Positions 1-5,469 of a stretch of DNA of 5,469 nucleotides are shown in pieces. Under the pieces are notes generated by a model. The model made no database searches. It was not told the DNA's origin and worked only from the letters and a program-made list of their open reading frames with translations. Position 1 is the first letter of the stretch, and the number at the start of each line of letters is the position of its first letter. This DNA is from Bacteroidales bacterium UBA7574 (GTDB lineage Bacteria; Bacteroidota; Bacteroidia; Bacteroidales; Paludibacteraceae): the NCBI GenBank assembly GCA_002479035.1, contig DLLA01000154.1:1-5469 (forward strand). The letters run 5' to 3'. Made by a program: the position numbers and the translations under genes.

Positions 1-32
1 ACATACTAATCACATACTAATGACATACTAAT
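1..32. repeat. Tandem repeat of 11-bp period (acatactaat plus one spacer base), three copies, cut by window edge
   Basis: The identical 10-mer acatactaat occurs at 1-10, 12-21 and 23-32, separated by single bases c and g, giving an exact 11-bp period. The array begins at base 1, so it may extend outside the window. It is AT-rich, non-coding and lies beyond the operon terminator. No protein gene or RNA gene is visible in bases 1-163. Confidence 0.85.
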
Positions 33-71
33 TCTTCAAGGTTAAATCGAGGAGGATTAGAGGGAAATGTT

Positions 72-107
72 AAAAAAAGACCTCCCCTACCCCCTCCAGA
101 GGAGGGG
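72..107 (-). terminator. Rho-independent terminator at the end of the operon
   Basis: Read on the minus strand, a GC-rich inverted repeat is followed by seven T (72-78). Two mutually exclusive stems can form. CCCCTCC (107-101) pairs perfectly with GGAGGGG (97-91) around a TCT loop but lies 12 nt from the T tract. CCTCCTC (105-99) pairs with GGGGAGG (87-81), with one T-G wobble, and ends only 2 nt from the T tract. The second stem has classical terminator geometry. It lies ~57 nt after the DAHP synthase stop. The plus strand has no T tract here, so termination is one-directional. Confidence 0.72.
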
Positions 108-154
108 CGTACAGGACGAAGAAAAATAACAGAATCAGGGGGTTGGTGTATGAT

Positions 155-169
155 GTCTGAGAGTCAGAC
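155..169 (-). repeat. Short perfect inverted repeat overlapping the DAHP synthase stop codon
   Basis: GTCTGA (155-160) and TCAGAC (164-169) are perfectly complementary around a 3-nt GAG spacer; the TGA stop (164-166) is inside one arm. No T tract follows on either strand, so it is not a terminator alone. It could stabilise the 3' end of the coding region, but a 6-bp stem may also be chance. Confidence 0.35.
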
Positions 170-1162
170 GAGGGTTTTGCCGATGGCGGCGGCGATGGGC
201 GGGAGGGAGGCGTAGAGGGTGCGGAATTGGTCGTGGGAGAGTTGCTGGGGGGCATCGCTCTTGGCAGCGGCGGGATTGGGGTGGGTCTCTATGAGGAGTC
301 CGTCGATGCCCATCGCTGTGCAGGCACGCGCAAGGTCGCTGACCCCATAATTATAGCCCATAGCGTGGCTGGGGTCGAGGATAATGGGCAGATTGGCGTG
401 CTGCTTAATCCACGCGACACCGCATAAATCCAGCGTGAAGCGCGTTTTGGTCTCGAAGGTGCGAATGCCGCGCTCGCAGAGAATGACCTGATTGTTTCCG
501 CAACTCATGATGAAGTCCGCGCCATCCATAAACTCCTGCAAGGTGGTGCCAAAGCCACGCTTGAGAATGACAGGTTTGCCACATTCGCCGGCGGCAGTGA
601 GGAGGGCGTGGTCGTACATTGATTTGGCTCCAATCTGCACAATATCAGCGTATTGGATAACCTTGTCGGCGTGTGAGGCATCGCGCATCTCGGTGGCGAT
701 AAGCAGCCCGTACTTGTCGCGCATCTCGGCGAGGAGTTTGAGTCCGTCTTCGCCCAGTCCGCGGAAGGTGTAGGGGGAGGTGCGGGGCTTGTAGCAGCCT
801 GCGCGCAGGACGCGAATGCCCAGACTGACAAGCATTTGGCAGGACTGCTCTATCTGCCGGCGGCTCTCCACGGCACAGGGTCCGGCAATCATCAGTTGGT
901 TGCGTTGGTCGCCCCCGATGTAGGTGTCGCCGATGTCAATGCGGTATGTGTCAGGGTGATAGGTGCGCGACGAGAGTTGCATATCCGTAGGCATTGCCCA
1001 CCACGCCGTAGCAATGCCCTCCAAGGCGGGTGGCAAGGTCTGCATGGCGCAGTTGGTGAGCAGCACATGCGCGTCGGGGCGGCGCAGATAGAGGGCTTCT
1101 ATCGAGGTCGCGAGTTCGCGGGCACGCTGTTCGCTGAGGGTGACGGGCAAGTGGATAATCAT
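164..1162 (-). CDS. aroF: 3-deoxy-7-phosphoheptulonate (DAHP) synthase, type I-beta, with N-terminal regulatory-like domain
   Basis: DAHP synthase condenses phosphoenolpyruvate with erythrose 4-phosphate, the first cytoplasmic step of the shikimate pathway to aromatic amino acids. The barrel (~85-332) carries AGPCAVES (93-100), [13 protein letters not shown] (125-137, diagnostic for DAHP rather than Kdo-8-P synthase), TEMRD, IGAKSM, LKRGF (200-204), [11 protein letters not shown] (227-237), DPSHAMG (263-269) and IETHPNP (291-297). Cys96, His266, Glu292 and Asp303 correspond, at a fixed offset of six, to the Thermotoga maritima metal ligands Cys102, His272, Glu298 and Asp309. The leading ~75 residues plus the SSRTYHPDT linker align with the ferredoxin-like domain that mediates Tyr/Phe feedback in the Thermotoga enzyme, but the hydrophobic strand IIGD-type core is not recognisable. 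The start is forced by an in-frame TAA two codons upstream (TAA TCC ATG). There is no chorismate mutase domain. The symbol is by family convention; aroG or aroA are also used. Confidence 0.95.
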   Translation of the reverse strand: MIIHLPVTLSEQRARELATSIEALYLRRPDAHVLLTNCAMQTLPPALEGIATAWWAMPTDMQLSSRTYHPDTYRIDIGDTYIGGDQRNQLMIAGPCAVESRRQIEQSCQMLVSLGIRVLRAGCYKPRTSPYTFRGLGEDGLKLLAEMRDKYGLLIATEMRDASHADKVIQYADIVQIGAKSMYDHALLTAAGECGKPVILKRGFGTTLQEFMDGADFIMSCGNNQVILCERGIRTFETKTRFTLDLCGVAWIKQHANLPIILDPSHAMGYNYGVSDLARACTAMGIDGLLIETHPNPAAAKSDAPQQLSHDQFRTLYASLPPIAAAIGKTLV

Positions 1163-1165
1163 GGA

Positions 1166-2131
1166 TTAGCAGAAATCAATGATATGGTGAATGGAGATGA
1201 TGCCGATGATTTCGGTGCTCTCGGGCGTTTCAGTAACCGCCAGTGTGGTGATGTTGAACTTGTCCATCATGGCGAGTGCGTCGGTGAGCAGGGCATCCTG
1301 GCAGATGTGCTTGTAGGAGGGCGTCATGATGTCGGCGGCGGTGATATGTAGGTCGTCGTACTTCTGTATGGCACGGCGGAGGTCACCGTCGGTGATGATG
1401 CCCATGCAATGCCCCTCATTGTGGGGTAGGTGGTCATAGACCATGGTCATGCCGAGGTGTTTGTCGGTCATCTCGCAGACGAGGTCGCGGAAAGGCGTGG
1501 AGAGTGCCACGCGGGGTACGCGGGTGCTCATGCAGTTCTTGACGCGCCCGAGCAGTTTGCGTCCGAGTGCTCCGCCCGGGTGATAGACGGCGAAGTTCTC
1601 TGCGCGGAAGTGGCGTTGCTCCATGAGGCAGACCATAAGTGCGTCGCCCATGAGGAGGGTGGCGGTGGTGGATGTGGTGGGTGCCAAGCCGAGGGGGCAT
1701 GCCTCGTGGTCCACATGGACGGAGAGGGCATAGTCGGCACGCGCTGCGAGCGGCGACTGCAGGTTGCCCGTGATAGCCACGATACGGCAGCCGATGCGGT
1801 GGATGGGGTCGATGATATTGAGAATCTCGTTGGTCTCACCGCTGTTGCTGACGAGTACCGCCACATCGTCGGCGGCAATCATGCCGAGGTCGCCGTGCAT
1901 GGCTTCGGCAGCATTGACGAAGATAGACGGGGTGCCTGTGGAAGCGAAAGACGCTGCCATCTTATGCCCGATGATGCCCGTCTTGCCGATGCCCATAACC
2001 ACTATCTTGCCCTTGCAGGCGTAGAGGACACGGACCACCTCATCGAAAGTATGGTCAATAGAGGAGGCAAGGCGTTGGAGTTCGCCTATCTCCTCGGTGA
2101 ATATCTGTTTGGCTCTGTCTGAATAGTTCAT
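1166..2131 (-). CDS. kdsD: D-arabinose 5-phosphate isomerase (SIS domain plus two CBS domains)
   Basis: This cytoplasmic aldose-ketose isomerase converts D-ribulose 5-phosphate to D-arabinose 5-phosphate, the co-substrate of KdsA. The 321-residue length is usual for KdsD/KpsF/GutQ. The SIS domain (~35-185) contains GKIVVMGIGKTG (41-52), SNSGETNE (95-102) and the HEACPLGLAPTTSTT signature (142-156). Lys50, Glu102, Glu143 and His184 lie at a constant offset of nine from the E. coli KdsD active-site residues Lys59, Glu111, Glu152 and His193, so the active site looks intact. Two CBS domains follow (~200-257 with GIITDGDLRR, and ~266-321 with IMTPSY...GIISIHHI), as in biosynthetic homologues; they may bind a nucleotide or sugar ligand. 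The start is set by the ATGA overlap with kdsA, and the pairing with kdsA settles the Kdo role over the GutQ or KpsF variants. It ends 3 nt before the DAHP synthase gene. Confidence 0.96.
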   Translation of the reverse strand: MNYSDRAKQIFTEEIGELQRLASSIDHTFDEVVRVLYACKGKIVVMGIGKTGIIGHKMAASFASTGTPSIFVNAAEAMHGDLGMIAADDVAVLVSNSGETNEILNIIDPIHRIGCRIVAITGNLQSPLAARADYALSVHVDHEACPLGLAPTTSTTATLLMGDALMVCLMEQRHFRAENFAVYHPGGALGRKLLGRVKNCMSTRVPRVALSTPFRDLVCEMTDKHLGMTMVYDHLPHNEGHCMGIITDGDLRRAIQKYDDLHITAADIMTPSYKHICQDALLTDALAMMDKFNITTLAVTETPESTEIIGIISIHHIIDFC

Positions 2132-2931
2132 AGGTTGGGGGATTGTTCGAGTTGCCGGCGCAGGTTGTCCTCTGCCAATGCCTGCACGAGAATGGAACGT
2201 ATATCACTGAGGCACACTTGGTTAGCCGCATCGGATATGGCATGGTCGGGGTCGGGGTGCACCTCGAGGAAGATACCATCCACGCCTACTGCGAGTGCGG
2301 CACGCATGAGGTAGGGCACCATGGCGCGATTGCCGCCCGTAACGCCCTGCTGGCTACTGGGTTGCTGCACGGAGTGGGTGGCATCGAAGATGACGGGGTA
2401 CCCGTACTGGCGCATGATGACCAGCGAGGTCATGTCCACCACGAGGTTGCCATAGCCGAAAGATGACCCGCGTTCGGTGAGCCAAATCTGCGGTTGTGCG
2501 GCACCGGCAGGGGCTGTTTCTTCTATCTTGGCGATGGCACCGCGCATATCCCATGGTGCCATAAACTGCCCTTTCTTGACATTGACTACCTTGCCCGTGC
2601 GTGCGGCAGCCTGCAAGAGGTCGGTCTGCCGCGAGAGGAAAGCGGGTATCTGCAGCACGTCCGCCACTTCGGCAACGGGTGCGCATTGCCACGACTCGTG
2701 TACGTCGGTGAGGATGGGCAGGTGGTAGGTGGTCTTGACCTCCTGCAGGATTTGCAAACCTTGCTCCATGCCCACGCCGCGTGCCGACAGGCTTGTGCGG
2801 TTGGCCTTGTCGAACGACGACTTGAAATAGAGGGTGATGCCCAACTCGCGGCATACCCGGCAGAGCGTGTCGGCGGTGTGCATCACCATGTCGCGGCTCT
2901 CGATGGCGCAAGGACCTGCAATGAGGAACAT
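2128..2931 (-). CDS. kdsA: 3-deoxy-D-manno-octulosonate 8-phosphate synthase (Kdo-8-P synthase), metal-dependent class
   Basis: KdsA condenses phosphoenolpyruvate with D-arabinose 5-phosphate to give Kdo 8-phosphate and phosphate, the committed cytoplasmic step towards the inner-core sugar of lipopolysaccharide. The 267-residue protein is a full (beta/alpha)8 barrel. Motifs are AGPCAIES (5-12), KANRTS (42-47, the Kdo-8-P synthase form, against KPRTS in DAHP synthases), TDVHE (75-79), QTDLL, KKGQFMAPWDM (119-129), TERG (152-155), FDATHS (182-187), EVHPDP (223-228) and SDA (233-235). Cys8, His186, Glu223 and Asp234 match the metal ligands of the Aquifex-type enzyme, whereas the E. coli enzyme has Asn at the Cys position; a divalent-metal requirement is therefore inferred. 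The ATG is forced because an in-frame TAG lies one codon upstream, so the N-terminal hairpin of longer homologues is missing. The gene starts 3 nt after the GH16-like gene and overlaps kdsD by 4 nt. Confidence 0.97.
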   Translation of the reverse strand: MFLIAGPCAIESRDMVMHTADTLCRVCRELGITLYFKSSFDKANRTSLSARGVGMEQGLQILQEVKTTYHLPILTDVHESWQCAPVAEVADVLQIPAFLSRQTDLLQAAARTGKVVNVKKGQFMAPWDMRGAIAKIEETAPAGAAQPQIWLTERGSSFGYGNLVVDMTSLVIMRQYGYPVIFDATHSVQQPSSQQGVTGGNRAMVPYLMRAALAVGVDGIFLEVHPDPDHAISDAANQVCLSDIRSILVQALAEDNLRRQLEQSPNL

Positions 2932-2934
2932 AGG

Positions 2935-4131
2935 CTATTGATTATCTGTGAATACCTTAATCCACTCCACCTCCAACTGCCCCTCGCTTGCCATCTGTCC
3001 TTTGGGGGCGAAAGTGCGCATCGTGATGTGCAGCGGTTGGTTGGGCAGGGTGTTGGGGGTACGGGCTACCTCCATATTGTTGACGTACCACACCAGTTCG
3101 CGGCTGTTCCAAACGAGGGTATATACCGCAAAACCAATGGGTTGGAAGCCGCCGACTTTCTGCTTGAATTGCCCTTTCTCGGTCAGCATGCCCACATAAA
3201 TACGGCGGGCGTTGTACTCGAAGACGGACACCACGGGCAGCGAGGTCTTGCTCGCGAGATAGATACCGTGGTCCAACAACCCGCGGCAACGTGCTTTGAC
3301 CTGTATCACGCCACTGGTAAGACCCATACTGTCAGCGTTCTGCAGCACATCGCTTGTGTATTGAAAATCGTGCATCACCATACCGTGTTTGGCATCCCAA
3401 GCGGGTGCGGTGACTGCCTCCTTGCGCGTGCGTATATATAAGGTGTCGTTCTCCGTCTCGACGTTCTTGCCGCGGTTGTATGCCTGCAACTCGTTTACAA
3501 AGGAGTGGTGCGGCTGGAAGTCCTTGCTCGGATAGGCAAAACCTGCACGCCAAGGGCTGTCGGCGAGGTTATGCCACTTGAAATCATCGGCAAACACCTG
3601 CTTGAAACGTTCCAACTCGGTGATGCGCTTCGGGTCTTTGCTGAGGAAGAACTGTATCTCGGGATTCTTGGCGAGTTCGGCATAGCGGGTATCCTGCTTG
3701 TACTCTGGCGTGTCGTACCACCGACGCGGGTTGCGCCAGAAAGCGTCTGCCTGCTTGAACTCAGCACTCTCCACCTCGGCTTGCAACTTGAGGTACTCCT
3801 GCACGGCGGCGTTTTGGCTCAGTTGCTCCGTCTTCCCGGCATCTTGGTTCTTCAGGTAGCGTTTCACCTCTGCGCGCTTAGCCAAGGCTTTGAGTTGCTT
3901 GTGCTTTTGGCACTCGGGCGTGGCGGCATACTTGGTATGAAGTAGTTTATCCTTGTTGGCACGGAATGCATCGGTGAGCACCACCTTGCCCAAAGCGATG
4001 TACTCTGCCAATTCCTGGCTCTTTTCGACAGCGCGGTAGCGTGCAATAATGGTCTCTTGCTCAGCAAGGAGAGCCTCAAATCGTGCCGTGCTCATCAAAC
4101 GGCGGCTGAGTAAACTGAGATACAGGTTCAT
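2935..4131 (-). CDS. GH16-like (concanavalin A-like fold) protein with repetitive helical N-terminal domain; probably non-catalytic
   Basis: The 398-residue protein has two parts. Residues ~1-177 are charged and apparently helical. The block TPEC...LAKRAEVKRYL (71-93) recurs exactly 70 residues later as TPEY...LAKNPEIQFFL (141-163), and related units sit at 37-60 and 106-129. Residues ~178-398 resemble a family 16 glycoside hydrolase / laminarinase-like sandwich: QVFADDF at the domain start, SGVIQVKARC (273-282), YTLVWNSRELVWYVNNMEV (337-355), NQPLHITM, and a closing VEWIKVF (388-394). The GH16 catalytic strand, normally ExDxxE, reads VVSVFEY (300-306), so only the last Glu (305) remains and the nucleophile and middle Asp positions are Val and Ser. 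I see no signal peptide, lipobox or membrane segment, so it is predicted cytoplasmic, which is odd for a glycanase. Met1 is favoured by the ATGA overlap with the LOG gene; Met13 (codon 4093-4095) is an alternative start. Function is unknown; a carbohydrate-binding or scaffold role is only a guess. Confidence 0.72.
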   Translation of the reverse strand: MNLYLSLLSRRLMSTARFEALLAEQETIIARYRAVEKSQELAEYIALGKVVLTDAFRANKDKLLHTKYAATPECQKHKQLKALAKRAEVKRYLKNQDAGKTEQLSQNAAVQEYLKLQAEVESAEFKQADAFWRNPRRWYDTPEYKQDTRYAELAKNPEIQFFLSKDPKRITELERFKQVFADDFKWHNLADSPWRAGFAYPSKDFQPHHSFVNELQAYNRGKNVETENDTLYIRTRKEAVTAPAWDAKHGMVMHDFQYTSDVLQNADSMGLTSGVIQVKARCRGLLDHGIYLASKTSLPVVSVFEYNARRIYVGMLTEKGQFKQKVGGFQPIGFAVYTLVWNSRELVWYVNNMEVARTPNTLPNQPLHITMRTFAPKGQMASEGQLEVEWIKVFTDNQ

Positions 4132-4708
4132 ATAGTAGTAGATTTATTGTTGTTTCGTCGTGGTTTCTTGAATTTGATATTCGTGAGTGCGTCTATCAGT
4201 TGCTCCATGGTGTCCACAAACACAGGCGCGTATTGCACTTCGGGGGGCAGAAAGCCCAACTCGTGCATATAAGCGTCCTGCTGCTTGATGGCATCGTAGT
4301 AGCCCTTGTAGTTGAGGACAAAAGTGGGCTTGCGGTGCTCGTCCACCGTGCCCGAGGCGATGGCATCCATCATCTCGTCGAGGGTGCCATACGTGCCGGG
4401 GAGGCAGACAATGCAGTCCGACAACTCTTTCATCTTGTCCTTGCGGTTGTTCATTGTCTCGACGAAGTATAGTTCGTCGCAGTTGTCGGCTTGCCTGTGG
4501 GCTTCTACAATACGGCGCGGGATAACACCCAGCACCCTGGCACCGTGCGCCTTGGCGGCATCGCTGACGCGCGTCATGATACCTCCCGTGGCTCCGCCAT
4601 AGACCAACGTATGTCCCGCCTCGGCAATCCACTTGCCGAGGGTGTCACCCAAAGCCAGATAATCCTCGGGTATCTTGTCCTTTGCGCTACAATAGACGGC
4701 GATATTCA

Positions 4709-4709
<1 letters not shown>
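4128..4709 (-). CDS. LOG-family protein (TIGR00730-like, cytokinin riboside 5'-monophosphate phosphoribohydrolase-like)
   Basis: The 193-residue protein has a Rossmann-like fold typical of the LOG family (often mis-annotated as lysine decarboxylase). Characterised members hydrolyse N6-modified AMP or plain nucleoside 5'-monophosphates to base plus ribose 5-phosphate in the cytoplasm; the substrate here cannot be read from sequence. Seen in the protein: a first beta-strand IAVYCSA (3-9), the phosphate loop YGGATGGIM (37-45), the NNRK element (87-90) with the expected active-site Arg89, and PGTYGTLDE (104-112) with the expected catalytic Glu112. The family consensus for the last motif is PGGxGTxxE, so the second Gly is Thr106 here. 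The basic, Asn-rich tail after ~180 looks disordered. The start is supported by the 1-nt overlap with the gyrB stop and by the beta-strand that follows at once. The TGA stop overlaps the next ATG (ATGA, 4 nt). Family assignment is firm; activity is inferred. Confidence 0.9.

Positions 4710-5469
<760 letters not shown>

Noticed and set aside
1..32. CRISPR array
   Set aside because: The units are only 10 bp with 1-base spacers, far from the repeat and spacer lengths of CRISPR, and no cas gene is in the window.
67..129. Plus-strand 20-codon frame with an AGGAGG-like sequence ~10 nt upstream
   Set aside because: Its codons are the inverted-repeat arms of the terminator, and Bacteroidota do not rely on Shine-Dalgarno sites. 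The purine run is most likely coincidental.
164..1162. A second Kdo-8-phosphate synthase
   Set aside because: The substrate loop is KPRTSPYTF, the DAHP synthase signature, not KANRTS. Similarity to the Thermotoga-type DAHP synthase runs through the whole barrel and linker.
836..1351. Plus-strand open frame of 171 codons opposite the DAHP synthase and kdsD
   Set aside because: It is antisense to two real genes, crosses their junction, and has no motif or plausible start context.
1430..2122. Plus-strand open frame of 230 codons opposite kdsD
   Set aside because: It is fully antisense to an intact kdsD with a complete active site. The product is Gly/His/Val/Glu-rich with no recognisable domain.
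2354..2911. Second minus-strand frame of 185 codons inside kdsA
   Set aside because: It is an out-of-frame shadow, rich in Arg, His, Pro and Gly, while the kdsA frame carries all family motifs.
2494..3441. Plus-strand open frame of 315 codons opposite the kdsA and GH16-like genes
   Set aside because: It is an antisense shadow across the junction of two well-supported minus-strand genes. Its translation shows no family motif, and long open antisense frames are expected with GC-rich codon usage.

Overview
The window is a compact run of six protein genes, all on the minus strand, from a Gram-negative bacterium that is most likely a member of the Bacteroidales (Bacteroidota). Four things suggest this. 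The GyrB C-terminal half has a Bacteroides-like short form. None of the visible start codons has a GGAGG-type ribosome binding site. Kdo (lipopolysaccharide core sugar) genes are present. A GH16-like protein of a type I associate with Bacteroidota is also present. The coding DNA is GC-rich, while the first ~80 bases are AT-rich.

In transcription order (high to low coordinates) the layout is: gyrB, 3' portion only, cut by the window edge (4709-5469); a LOG-family nucleotide phosphoribohydrolase-like gene (4128-4709); a GH16-like gene with a repetitive helical N-terminal half and no recognisable catalytic motif (2935-4131); kdsA (2128-2931); kdsD (1166-2131); and a type I-beta DAHP synthase (164-1162). 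The junctions are -1, -4, +3, -4 and +3 nt. This strongly suggests one polycistronic message with translational coupling and a promoter at or upstream of gyrB, outside the window. After the last gene lie a small hairpin at the stop codon, a GC-rich intrinsic terminator with a seven-T tract, and an 11-bp-period tandem repeat at the window edge.

Three of the genes form a clear metabolic block. KdsD makes arabinose 5-phosphate from ribulose 5-phosphate. KdsA condenses it with phosphoenolpyruvate to Kdo 8-phosphate. The last enzyme is structurally related to KdsA and condenses phosphoenolpyruvate with erythrose 4-phosphate to start the shikimate pathway. Both condensing enzymes carry the full Cys/His/Glu/Asp metal site, so both are predicted to be metal-dependent. 

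The least understood gene is the GH16-like one. It has an internal ~70-residue duplication, no signal peptide and a substituted active-site strand, and it sits between gyrB-LOG and the Kdo genes. It is the best candidate for something undescribed. The rest of the window is ordinary housekeeping sequence, and I see no mobile element, CRISPR array or RNA gene.
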